Of a stretch of 30,675 nt of DNA, positions 7,811 through 13,955 are shown in pieces. The notes under the pieces were generated by a model. The model was given only the letters and a program-made list of their open reading frames with translations. It was not told the DNA's origin and ran no database searches. Positions within the stretch are counted from its first letter, which is position 1. The number at the start of each line of letters is the position of its first letter. The DNA comes from an uncultured Desulfovibrio sp. (lineage in GTDB: Bacteria; Desulfobacterota; Desulfovibrionia; Desulfovibrionales; Desulfovibrionaceae). Position numbers and translations under genes: made by a program. The stretch covers positions 1 to 30,675 of the forward strand of contig NZ_CASDOY010000045.1 in assembly GCF_949282365.1 (NCBI RefSeq). Direction: 5' to 3'.

Positions 7811-7861
7811 GGGGGGAAGGGGACCCCTTTGGCTGGCGCACAAAGGGGTCCCCTTCCCCCC
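7811..7861 (+). repeat. Long perfect inverted repeat (20-bp stem) after pgpA
   Basis: Twenty bases from 7811 (G6, AA, G4, AC4-T3 pattern) are perfectly complementary to 7842-7861, with an 11-base loop. No T tract follows; the next bases are C-rich. It resembles a second element at 27673-27724. It may end pgpA transcription or be a repeated extragenic palindrome. Confidence 0.85.
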
Positions 7862-8118
7862 GAGCCCCCCATCCCTCCCCAAACGCGCTTTATCGGGGAG
7901 GATCGGGCGGAAAAGAGGGCCAGACGCCAGGCCTGGAGGCGATGCGCTCTCGGGGCTGGAGAAATGAAAAAGGACGCTGCGGCGTCCTTTTTTTGTGTCT
8001 TTTGCGGACACAAGGCATGATGGAGGAAAAGGGCCCGAAGCCGTCTCCCGTTTTTTGATGGAGCTGCGCAGGCGGCGGCCTCCGGTCAGGGAGGCCGCAT
8101 GCCATCCACAGGACGCAA
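7862..8118. other. Intergenic stretch between pgpA and infA
   Basis: No gene seen. It contains a C-rich tail after the hairpin repeat and a simple terminator (7967-7992), then a short GC-rich part before the infA terminator. Confidence 0.4.
7967..7994. terminator. Rho-independent terminator, bidirectional
   Basis: AAAAAGGACGC (7967-7977) pairs with GCGTCCTTTTT (7982-7992) around TGCG, followed by more T. It suits pgpA on the plus strand and, with the A run, read-through from infA on the minus strand. Confidence 0.85.
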
Positions 8119-8155
8119 CAAAAGCGCACCTCTGTCATGCCGTCAGGGGTGCGCT
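8119..8155 (-). terminator. Terminator of infA
   Basis: On the minus strand, AGCGCACC pairs with GGTGCGCT (8155-8148 and 8130-8123) around a 17-base loop, followed by TTT and a partly T-rich stretch. It begins 23 bases after the infA stop. Confidence 0.7.
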
Positions 8156-8177
8156 GCAAAGGCGGGTCGGGTGCGGG

Positions 8178-8396
8178 CTACTTCATGCGGTAGGTGATGC
8201 GGCCGCGGGTCAGGTCGTAGGGCGAGAGCTCCACCTTCACGCGGTCGCCGGGCAGGATGCGGATGTAGAATTTGCGCATCTTGCCGGAAATGTGCGCCAG
8301 CACTTCGTGGCCGTTTTCCAGCTCCACACGGAACATGGCATTGGGCAGGGCTTCCTGCACCACGCCGTCAACTTCAATGGAACCTTCTTTAGCCAT
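8178..8396 (-). CDS. infA: Translation initiation factor IF-1
   Basis: A 72-residue S1/OB-fold protein of exactly the usual length. It begins MAKEGSIEVDGVVQEALPNA and continues with MFRVELENGHEVLAHISGKM, RKFYIRILPGDRVKVE and LSPYDLTRGRITYRMK, all near-universal IF-1 sequence. IF-1 binds the ribosomal A site during initiation with IF-2 and IF-3. The ATG at 8396 is preceded by GGGAGGAAAT, a strong ribosome site. It has its own promoter at the end of lgt and a terminator downstream, so it is probably expressed independently and strongly. Confidence 0.98.
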   Translation of the reverse strand: MAKEGSIEVDGVVQEALPNAMFRVELENGHEVLAHISGKMRKFYIRILPGDRVKVELSPYDLTRGRITYRMK

Positions 8397-8429
8397 ATTT
8401 CCTCCCAAAAGATTCAGATGAGCGGCGAA

Positions 8430-8459
8430 TATCTACACGGAAGAAGCAAGGTCTGTCAA
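8430..8459 (-). promoter_or_regulatory. Promoter of infA, overlapping the lgt stop codon
   Basis: TTGACA (8459-8454), a perfect -35, and TAGATA (8435-8430) are 18 bases apart on the minus strand. The -35 hexamer includes the lgt TGA codon (8458-8456). The -10 lies 33 bases before the infA start. Confidence 0.8.
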
Positions 8460-9286
8460 CGCTTTCGTGCGCCGCGGGCCTTGCGCGGGGCTTCCGCCGG
8501 CGGCGTGGCGGCCTGCGGACGCGGGCTGCGGCAGAGCAGCCAGAGGCCCGCGGCCATGAGCGGCAGGCAGAGCACCTGGCCCATGGTCAGCCAGCCGAAG
8601 GCCAGATAGCCCAGCTGGGCGTCGGGCACGCGCACGAATTCCACGCCGAAGCGGAACACGGCGTAGAGCAGGGCGAAAAGGCCGGACACGGCGCCCGCCT
8701 TGCGCGGCCGGGCGGAAAAGATCCACAGCACCACGAACAGCACCAGACCTTCCAGCAGGCCCTCGTAGAGCTGCGAGGGGTGGCGCGGCCAGGGCCCGCC
8801 GCCGGGAAAGATCATGGCCCAGGGCACGTCGCTGACCTTGCCCCAGAGCTCGCCGTTGATGAAGTTGCCCATGCGGCCCCAGAACAGGCCCTGCGGCACC
8901 AGGGGCGCGATGAAGTCCGAGACTTCGAGAAAAGACTTCCCGCGCGTGCGCGAGAAATACCAGAAGGCGCAGAGCACGCCCAGCAGGCCGCCGTGGAAGG
9001 ACATGCCGCCGTTCCAGATGCGCAGTATCTCGCCGGGGTCGTCGATATAGGCGGGCAGGTCGTAAAAGAGCACATAGCCCAGGCGCGCGCCCAGGATGAC
9101 GCCCAGCATGACGAAGGTCAGCAGGTCGTCCACGTCCACGGTCTTCCAGCCGGAGCCGGGACGGGAGGCCCGCCAGCGGGCCAGGCCCCAGCCCACGAAG
9201 AAGGCCAGCAAATACATGAGGCCGTACCAGCGCAGCTGCAGGGAGCCGATGCTGAAGGCCACGGGATCGATGGCGGGGAACTGCAT
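8456..9286 (-). CDS. lgt: Prolipoprotein diacylglyceryl transferase
   Basis: A 276-residue inner-membrane enzyme that moves diacylglycerol from phosphatidylglycerol to the lipobox cysteine of prelipoproteins, the first step of lipoprotein maturation. Signatures in order are LQLRWYGLMYLLAFFVGWGL (about residues 17-36), GVILGARLGYVLFYDL, GGMSFHGGLLG with the essential histidine, GRMGNFINGELWG, which is the Lgt signature with its arginine, and RHPSQLYEGLLEG. Seven or so helices are spread across the chain. The last 20 residues form a basic, alanine- and proline-rich tail that the core does not need. The ATG at 9286 lies four bases after the moaC stop, so the two are co-transcribed. Confidence 0.97.
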   Translation of the reverse strand: MQFPAIDPVAFSIGSLQLRWYGLMYLLAFFVGWGLARWRASRPGSGWKTVDVDDLLTFVMLGVILGARLGYVLFYDLPAYIDDPGEILRIWNGGMSFHGGLLGVLCAFWYFSRTRGKSFLEVSDFIAPLVPQGLFWGRMGNFINGELWGKVSDVPWAMIFPGGGPWPRHPSQLYEGLLEGLVLFVVLWIFSARPRKAGAVSGLFALLYAVFRFGVEFVRVPDAQLGYLAFGWLTMGQVLCLPLMAAGLWLLCRSPRPQAATPPAEAPRKARGARKR

Positions 9287-9290
9287 CCGT

Positions 9291-9779
9291 CTAGTCCAGG
9301 GGCCTGGCGTGGAACGCGCCGCTGCGGCCGCCATCCTTGAACAGCAGGCGGACACGGCTGATGACGATGTCGCGCTGCACGGCCTTGCACATGTCATAGA
9401 TGACGGCGGCGGCGGTCTGGGCGGCGATGATGGCTTCCATCTCCACGCCGGTGGGGCCGGTGGTGCGCGTTTCGGCCTCGATGCGTACGCTGGGCGGGGT
9501 GTCGCGCACCTCGAAGCGGATGTCCACCAGGCTCAGGCCCAGGGGATGGCAGAGCGGGATCAGCTCGGCCGTGCGCTTGGCGGCCATGATGCCGCCCACC
9601 TTGGCACAGGTCAGCACGTCGCCCTTGGGCAGGGCGCATTCCTTGAGCAGTTCCAGGGTTTTGGGCGAAAGTTCCACGATGGCTTCGGCAATGGCCACGC
9701 GCCGGGTGTCGGGCTTGGCGCCCACGTCCACCATGGTGATGTTGCCGTCCTTGTCCAGATGGGAAAAATTGTCCTGCAT
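9291..9779 (-). CDS. moaC: Cyclic pyranopterin monophosphate synthase
   Basis: A 162-residue soluble enzyme. MoaC turns the cyclic triphosphate product of MoaA into cyclic pyranopterin monophosphate, the first stable molybdopterin precursor. The family pattern covers the whole chain: MVDVGAKPDTRRVAIAEA near residues 16-33, KGDVLTCAKVGGIMAAKRTA, ELIPLCHPLGL, TTGPTGVEMEAIIAAQTAAA, and YDMCKAVQ with the conserved aspartate and lysine. It normally forms hexamers. The ATG at 9779 is preceded by AAGGA. It is the first gene of a two-gene unit with lgt; the pairing has no evident biochemical logic. No other molybdopterin genes are in view. Confidence 0.97.
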   Translation of the reverse strand: MQDNFSHLDKDGNITMVDVGAKPDTRRVAIAEAIVELSPKTLELLKECALPKGDVLTCAKVGGIMAAKRTAELIPLCHPLGLSLVDIRFEVRDTPPSVRIEAETRTTGPTGVEMEAIIAAQTAAAVIYDMCKAVQRDIVISRVRLLFKDGGRSGAFHARPLD

Positions 9780-9810
9780 GAGGTGTTCCTTGCGTAAGAG
9801 TGTGCCTTGC

Positions 9811-9839
9811 TGTGTAGCGCATGGCCCGGCGCAAGGCAA
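9811..9839 (-). promoter_or_regulatory. Promoter of the moaC-lgt unit
   Basis: TTGCCT (9839-9834) and TACACA (9816-9811) on the minus strand, 17 bases apart, 31 bases before the moaC start. A good sigma70-type match. Confidence 0.65.
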
Positions 9840-10273
9840 GACGGCCCCTGCCGTACGGGAGCGCCGGAGCGGGACAGGGGATCATCCACGGCCCGTCAGT
9901 GGTCGCTTCCCCAGCGCACCGGGCAGGGAAGCTGGCGTCCCTCCCGGGGGCGCCGCTCTCGCGGAGCCCCGGGCGGCCAGCCCCGCGGATGTCCCGGCTC
10001 CCGTCCTGTCCCGGCGCGGGGACGGGCATCCCCGGTGTCCGCCGGAGGAGCGGTGCCGAAGCCGCCCCGGCCGCCCTGTCGTCCGGCCTGTACTGGCGCG
10101 GGACGGGGCCTTGGCCCTTGCCCTCGGAGCAGCGGCGAAGCCCCGGCCCGCCCAGGCCGTCCTGTCCGTGCCCGCAGGACGGGGAAGCGGCGTTGCCCCG
10201 TGGTTCGGCGACGCCCCGGCCGCCCCGCGCGGGGAGTTCAGAGCGGAAACGCGGGCCGCGAAATTTTTTTGCG
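9840..10273. other. Intergenic stretch between moaC and tRNA-Leu(CAG)
   Basis: About 430 bases, very GC-rich, between divergent moaC and tRNA transcription. No coding pattern, tRNA or clear hairpin terminator was seen. Confidence 0.35.
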
Positions 10274-10280
10274 AAAATGC

Positions 10281-10309
10281 TTGCCAGTCAGAGGGAAATC
10301 CGCTACATA
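10281..10309 (+). promoter_or_regulatory. Promoter of tRNA-Leu(CAG), copy 1
   Basis: TTGCCA (10281-10286) and TACATA (10304-10309) with a 17-base spacer, 9 bases before the tRNA. An A/T-rich stretch (10260-10278) just upstream may act as an UP element. Confidence 0.85.
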
Positions 10310-10318
10310 TCTTTTTGC

Positions 10319-10405
10319 GCCGAAGTGGTGGAATTGGTAGACACGCTAGGTTCAGGGTCTAGTTCTGGCAACGGAGTGGGAGTTCGAGTCTCCCCTTCGG
10401 CACCA
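10319..10405 (+). tRNA. tRNA-Leu (anticodon CAG), copy 1
   Basis: An 87-nt class II tRNA. GCCGAAG pairs with CTTCGGC in the acceptor arm, followed by A and encoded CCA. The D arm has GGTGGAATTGGTAGAC. The anticodon stem CTAGG/TCTAG encloses loop TTCAGGG, giving anticodon CAG, which reads CUG, the dominant leucine codon in these genes. A variable arm and a T arm with GAGTTCGAGTC-type loop follow. It is identical to the gene at 13783-13869. Confidence 0.98.
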
Positions 10406-10417
10406 ATGGAAAGCAAA

Positions 10418-10441
10418 GGCTGGTAGCAATACCAGCCTTTT
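10418..10441 (+). terminator. Terminator of tRNA-Leu(CAG), copy 1
   Basis: GGCTGGTA (10418-10425) and TACCAGCC (10430-10437) form a perfect 8-bp stem closed by a GCAA tetraloop, followed by TTTT and further T-rich sequence. Confidence 0.93.
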
Positions 10442-10678
10442 CCTGTTTTTGGGCAAATCGCTGTCTGTTGCCGCGCCGCGCCGGAAGACGCGGCACTGCC
10501 ACGGGCCACATGCGTGCATGAGGTTGTAGCCGCGCGCCACCGGGGACAGACCGCTGGGCCCGTTGCGCTGCGGCCCTCCGCCGTGCCGCCCGTCCCGGCG
10601 GAGTGATCGCGCTTGGCCGGAAGTCCGGGCTGCCCTGCTGGTGTCGCGGGCCGCGCACTGGCGCCGCAGAGGTGGGAT
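10442..10678. other. Intergenic stretch ahead of an unassigned terminator
   Basis: No coding pattern seen on either strand. The next element is a plus-strand terminator at 10679-10713, so a short untranslated transcript could lie here; I could not find a strong promoter for one. Confidence 0.3.
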
Positions 10679-10713
10679 GCGTCTCTTTCCAAGAGGGAAG
10701 GGGCGCTTTTTTT
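10679..10713 (+). terminator. Plus-strand terminator with no assigned gene
   Basis: A 12-bp stem, GCGTCTCTTTCC (10679-10690) with GGGAAGGGGCGC (10695-10706), includes three G-U pairs, has loop AAGA, and is followed directly by T7. It works only on the plus strand, yet the nearest plus-strand gene, the tRNA, already has its own terminator. It faces the 3' end of cobU. Confidence 0.68.
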
Positions 10714-10845
10714 ATGCGCGGACGGGGGAAGGGCGCGGGCAGCGGGAGGCGTCCGCCATGCCGTGCGGGCCCGGCGACGCTGCCGGGCTGGCACGGGCCG
10801 ACGCGCGGGGAGGAGGGCGGCTGTTCCCGGCCGTGCGGGCGCGGC

Positions 10846-11430
10846 TCAGAAATCAGGCCGCTCCAGACGCAGGCAGCGTCCGGCCACCACCAGGAAAACA
10901 TCTTCCGCCGCAGCGGCCAGCAGCTGGTTGGCCAGGCCCAGACCGTCATCGAAGATGCGTCCCAGACGGCTGGTCTGGATGCCGCCGAGGCCCGTCTCGC
11001 CGGAGACCAGCACCCAGCGGCAGGGAAAGGTCCGCATGACCGCGAGCAGTTCCGCCACTTCTTCCCGGACGGCGGTCTCGAGATCGGCCGGCTCCGGGGG
11101 ATCGTCCAGGGCGAAGAGGATGTTGCCCATCCAGAGGGTCACGCAGTCCAGCAGCACGGTGGGCATGGCCGTGGCGGGAGCCTGGGCGGCCAGCAGGCGC
11201 GCCAGCTCCCGGCCCGGATGGCGGGGGCATTCCACGGTCCGCCAGTGCCCAGGACGCCGCAGGCGGTGGCGGCGGATGCGTTCGGCCAGATCCGCGTCGT
11301 CTGCGGCCGCCTGCGCCGTGGCCAGATACCAGACCGGCCCGGCGGCCCGCGCCGTGACCAGGGCCTCGGCCAGGGCGCTCTTGCCGCTGCGTGTACCGCC
11401 CAGGAACAGGGTCAGATCAGGATGGTCCAT
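10846..11430 (-). CDS. cobU: Adenosylcobinamide kinase / adenosylcobinamide-phosphate guanylyltransferase
   Basis: A 194-residue bifunctional enzyme (CobU/CobP) that phosphorylates adenosylcobinamide and adds GMP to give adenosylcobinamide-GDP. The P-loop GGTRSGKS lies at residues 11-18. HRLRRPGHWRTVECP matches the conserved H-R-x2-R-P-x2-W-x-T-x-E region that carries the guanylylated histidine. DCVTLWMGNIL and GLANQLLAAAAEDVFLVVAG follow, as in the family. The usual SNEVG-type stretch reads VSGETGLGGI, a slight departure. The ATG at 11430 has GAGGAGG just upstream. It is the last of three cobalamin genes on this strand, 304 bases after cobS. Confidence 0.93.
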   Translation of the reverse strand: MDHPDLTLFLGGTRSGKSALAEALVTARAAGPVWYLATAQAAADDADLAERIRRHRLRRPGHWRTVECPRHPGRELARLLAAQAPATAMPTVLLDCVTLWMGNILFALDDPPEPADLETAVREEVAELLAVMRTFPCRWVLVSGETGLGGIQTSRLGRIFDDGLGLANQLLAAAAEDVFLVVAGRCLRLERPDF

Positions 11431-11734
11431 GGGTCCTCCTCAGGTGCTGCCGCGAGTGCGGGCTGTCGCCGTCTTCGTGAGTGCAGGTGCCGGCGCATGG
11501 CGCGAGCCGCACGGGACGCCGGGACATCGGGACAGCGGCCTGTGGTCGCGGCCGTGCCGCCATGCCATGCGGGCCGTACCATGCTCGCGGATGGGGGCGC
11601 GCGGGGACACCGGCCGGGCGCACAGCGCGTCCGCATCGCCGTATGCGGCCCTGCCGCCGGTGCTTGCGGGCCGCTGTCGCATGATCAGGTGCGCACCGGT
11701 GCGTCACGGTCCGTCCCGGCGCTGCGTTCCTTGT
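11431..11734. other. Gap between cobS and cobU
   Basis: 304 GC-rich bases without a recognisable gene. I did not see a cobalamin riboswitch core or a strong promoter on the minus strand, so it is unclear whether cobU is read from cbiB-cobS. Confidence 0.35.
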
Positions 11735-12475
11735 TCAGGGCAGGCAGCAGGCCAGCAGCACGGCGCATTCCGTGGTCTCGATGAGCGCGCCGAAAACATC
11801 GCCCGTCACGCCGCCGATGCGCGCGCGGGCGGCGGAGAGCAGCCAGATGCCGGTCAGGACGGCGGCCAGCAGGCTGTACAGGCCATGCCGTCCCATCGCG
11901 AGACAGGCCACCAGACAGAGCCCGAGGGCCGTATAGGCGTAGCGTGGCTTCATGCCGTCGTGCATCATGCTGCCCAGACCGCCGGGCCGGGCCGTGGGCA
12001 GGCGCATGCCCGCGAAGACCTGACAGCGGCCCAGCATGCCCGCCAGACAGCAGGCGCACAGGGCGTGCAGGGGCGCCGTCCCGACCAGTGCCGCCAGGGC
12101 CGCGACCTTGGTGGAAAGGACGAAGAACAGGGCCAGCGCGCCGAAACTGCCCAGACGCGAATCCTTCATGATGGCCAGGCGGCGTTCCGGCGGCGCTTCC
12201 ACCAGCAGGCCGTCGCCGCAGTCGGCCACGCCGTCGAGGTGCAGGCCGCCGGTGACGGCGGTCCAGGCCAGGGCGGCCAGGACGCCGCAGGGCAGGGCGG
12301 TCAGGCCCAGCCGGGCAGCCAGCAGCAGGGCCAGACCGGCCAGGGCCCCCACCAGCAGGCCCACGGCGGGCAGCCAGGCCACGATGCCGGACAGCGTGGG
12401 CGGCAGGGGCGCTTTGCCCACGGGCAGACGGGTGAAGAAGGCCACGGCGGCGCGGAAAGAGCTGATGACGGACAT
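11735..12475 (-). CDS. cobS: Adenosylcobinamide-GDP ribazoletransferase
   Basis: A 246-residue integral membrane enzyme that joins adenosylcobinamide-GDP and alpha-ribazole (or its phosphate), releasing GMP and completing the cobamide. CobS signatures are clear: AVAFFTRLPVG near residues 10-20, GGLHLDGVADCGDGLL near 76-91 (the aspartate-rich metal site), and MKDSRLGSFGALAL near 103-116. Several hydrophobic helices fill the rest. A weak AAGG site lies about 10 bases before the ATG at 12475. It sits between cbiB and cobU in reaction-related order. Its membrane position fits the known CbiB-CobS complex. Confidence 0.95.
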   Translation of the reverse strand: MSVISSFRAAVAFFTRLPVGKAPLPPTLSGIVAWLPAVGLLVGALAGLALLLAARLGLTALPCGVLAALAWTAVTGGLHLDGVADCGDGLLVEAPPERRLAIMKDSRLGSFGALALFFVLSTKVAALAALVGTAPLHALCACCLAGMLGRCQVFAGMRLPTARPGGLGSMMHDGMKPRYAYTALGLCLVACLAMGRHGLYSLLAAVLTGIWLLSAARARIGGVTGDVFGALIETTECAVLLACCLP

Positions 12476-12560
12476 GGTGCAGTGCCTTGCTGAAGGTTGG
12501 GGGAAAATTTTTCGCTGCCTGTCCTGCTGTCCCGTCCTGCGCGTCCTGTCCCGGGCGGGC

Positions 12561-13562
12561 TCAGACAGAGGCGGCCAAGGCCGCGAAGACCAGCAGGGAG
12601 GCCAGGGCCGCGAAGACCAGCAGGGAGGCCCACATCAGGCGCACGGCCTGCCGGATGTGTCGGGCCGTGGCCAGCGGGCTGCCGTCGCCCAGCCAGGGAT
12701 GCCGGCGGTACAGGGGGCCGTACCAGGCCGGGCCGCCCAGACGCAGGCCCAGGGCGCCCGCGAAGGCCGCCTCGCTCCAGGCGGAGTTGGGGCTTTCGTG
12801 GGCGCGACGGTACCGCCAGCCTGTACGCCAGGCCCCCCGGCCGTCGAGGCCGGGCAGCAGGGCGGCGGCCAGGGCGATGCAGGGCAGGGCCAGACGGGCC
12901 GGGCACCAGTTGAGCAGGTCGTCCAGCCGGGCGGCGGCCGTGCCGAAACAGCGGTAGGTCTCGTCGAGCTTGCCCCACAGGGCATCCAGGACATTGGCGG
13001 CGCGATGGCAGGCGGCCAGGGCGGCCGCACCGGGCAGACCGGCCAGCAGCAGGCCCGTGGCGGCCCAGAACAGGGTGCCGAGCACGCCGTCGGTCAGGTT
13101 CTCGCCCACGCTCTCCACGCAGGCCCGGGCCACGCCGTGGGCGTCCAGCTGTTGCGGGTCGCGGCCCACCAGCATGGACACGGCCCGGCGGGCACCCGTC
13201 AGGTCCCCGGCTTCCAGCGGCAGGGCCACCCGGCGGGCGTGTTCGTCCAGACAGCGGGGCGCCAGACAGAGGGAGACCGCCACCACGCAGACCAGCCAGG
13301 CGGCCGCATCACCGGCCAGAGCTCCGGCCAGCAGGACCGGCAGGGCGGCGCAGAGGGCGGCGCACAGGACCAGGGCCAGACAGGCCAGCAGACCGGCCAG
13401 ACGCAGGCGCAGGCCGTTGGGACCGCGCCGGAGCCTGCTTTCCAGACGGGCGGCCAGCGCGCCCAGGGCGCAGACCGGATGGACGCGGGCCGGCGGCTCG
13501 CCGCAGAGGCGGTCCAGCAGCAGGGCGGCGGGCAGGAGGAAGACGGCGGACGAAAGACTCAT
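12561..13562 (-). CDS. cbiB: Adenosylcobinamide-phosphate synthase
   Basis: A 333-residue membrane protein (CbiB/CobD) that attaches the aminopropanol arm to adenosylcobyric acid. Family motifs include LLDRLCGEPPARVHPVCALG near the N-terminus, VESVGENLTDGVLGTLFWAA in the middle, HRAANVLDALWGK, and RRAHESPNSAWSEAAFAGAL, then LGLRLGG. The ATG at 13562 follows a promoter about 40 bases upstream; the ribosome site is weak. Its last hydrophobic segment carries a nine-residue tandem repeat, ASLLVFAAL twice, from a 27-base duplication. It is the first gene of cbiB-cobS-cobU; the gap to cobS is 85 bases. Earlier corrin-ring genes are not in the window. Confidence 0.95.
   Translation of the reverse strand: MSLSSAVFLLPAALLLDRLCGEPPARVHPVCALGALAARLESRLRRGPNGLRLRLAGLLACLALVLCAALCAALPVLLAGALAGDAAAWLVCVVAVSLCLAPRCLDEHARRVALPLEAGDLTGARRAVSMLVGRDPQQLDAHGVARACVESVGENLTDGVLGTLFWAATGLLLAGLPGAAALAACHRAANVLDALWGKLDETYRCFGTAAARLDDLLNWCPARLALPCIALAAALLPGLDGRGAWRTGWRYRRAHESPNSAWSEAAFAGALGLRLGGPAWYGPLYRRHPWLGDGSPLATARHIRQAVRLMWASLLVFAALASLLVFAALAASV
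12577..12630 (-). repeat. 27-bp tandem duplication at the end of cbiB
   Basis: Positions 12577-12603 and 12604-12630 differ by one base (AAG versus AGG at the left end of each unit). In frame they give ASLLVFAAL twice in the last membrane segment, so the reading frame is kept. Confidence 0.92.
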
Positions 13563-13602
13563 GGCAGCGGCTCGTCGGGGACAATGTTTCGGGTGCGGGG
13601 CA

Positions 13603-13631
13603 AGTGTGCGCAAAAAACGCGGGAGCCGCAA
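13603..13631 (-). promoter_or_regulatory. Promoter of the cbiB-cobS(-cobU) operon
   Basis: TTGCGG (13631-13626) and CACACT (13608-13603) on the minus strand with a 17-base spacer, about 40 bases before the cbiB start. The short leader leaves no room for a cobalamin riboswitch if this promoter is the one used. Confidence 0.6.
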
Positions 13632-13744
13632 GCCGGGATCGGGAACGCGGCCGGGCCGGGCCGCTGGGCAGCGCTGCAAGACGGGCAGAACAGGCTGTTT
13701 TTTCAGGATAAAAATAAAAAAAGCATAAAATGTGAAAAAAATGC

Positions 13745-13773
13745 TTGCCATGCGGGGGCGAATCCTGTAGACA
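13745..13773 (+). promoter_or_regulatory. Promoter of tRNA-Leu(CAG), copy 2
   Basis: TTGCCA (13745-13750) and TAGACA (13768-13773), 17 bases apart, at the same distance from the tRNA as in copy 1. A strongly A-rich stretch (13700-13742) precedes it, as expected of an UP element. Confidence 0.85.
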
Positions 13774-13782
13774 AATTTCCAC

Positions 13783-13869
13783 GCCGAAGTGGTGGAATTG
13801 GTAGACACGCTAGGTTCAGGGTCTAGTTCTGGCAACGGAGTGGGAGTTCGAGTCTCCCCTTCGGCACCA
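13783..13869 (+). tRNA. tRNA-Leu (anticodon CAG), copy 2
   Basis: Identical over all 87 bases to the gene at 10319-10405, with the same acceptor pairing, CAG anticodon loop TTCAGGG and encoded CCA. It is divergent from cbiB. Its transcript continues through a second, partial 3' end before reaching the terminator, so processing must choose between two CCA ends. Confidence 0.98.
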
Positions 13870-13919
13870 ATGGAAAGCAAGGGAGTTCGAGTCTCCCCTT
13901 CGGCACCAATGGAAAGCAA
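13842..13919 (+). repeat. 39-bp tandem duplication of the tRNA-Leu 3' end
   Basis: Positions 13842-13880 and 13881-13919 are identical. Each holds the T arm and acceptor 3' strand with CCA, plus the linker before the terminator. The second unit cannot fold as a whole tRNA, since it lacks the D and anticodon arms. Confidence 0.95.
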
Positions 13920-13943
13920 GGCTGGTAGCAATACCAGCCTTTT
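13920..13943 (+). terminator. Terminator of tRNA-Leu(CAG), copy 2
   Basis: The same 8-bp stem and GCAA loop as in copy 1 (arms 13920-13927 and 13932-13939), followed by TTTT and a T-rich tail. Confidence 0.93.
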
Positions 13944-13955
13944 CCTGTTTTTGGG

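Larger units (their letters stand above)
10318..10453 (+). repeat. Direct repeat, left copy: tRNA-Leu(CAG) plus terminator
   Basis: This block matches 13782-13955 base for base apart from a 39-base insertion in the right copy and a one-base difference beside it. A shared 13-mer also covers the -35 region (10274-10286 and 13738-13750), with diverged sequence between. The two direct repeats enclose the cobalamin genes. Confidence 0.9.
13782..13955 (+). repeat. Direct repeat, right copy, with 39-base insertion
   Basis: The right-hand partner of 10318-10453. It is identical through the tRNA, linker, terminator stem and the T-rich tail, but has an extra copy of the tRNA 3' end and linker. Confidence 0.9.

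Noticed and set aside
13842..13919. A CRISPR-like repeat array
   Set aside because: Only two adjacent units without spacers, and the unit is the tRNA 3' end.
10318..13955. A genomic island with phage-type att sites
   Set aside because: No integrase, transposase or foreign-looking gene lies between the repeats, and the whole tRNA with its terminator is duplicated rather than a short 3' segment. It remains a duplication of unknown origin.
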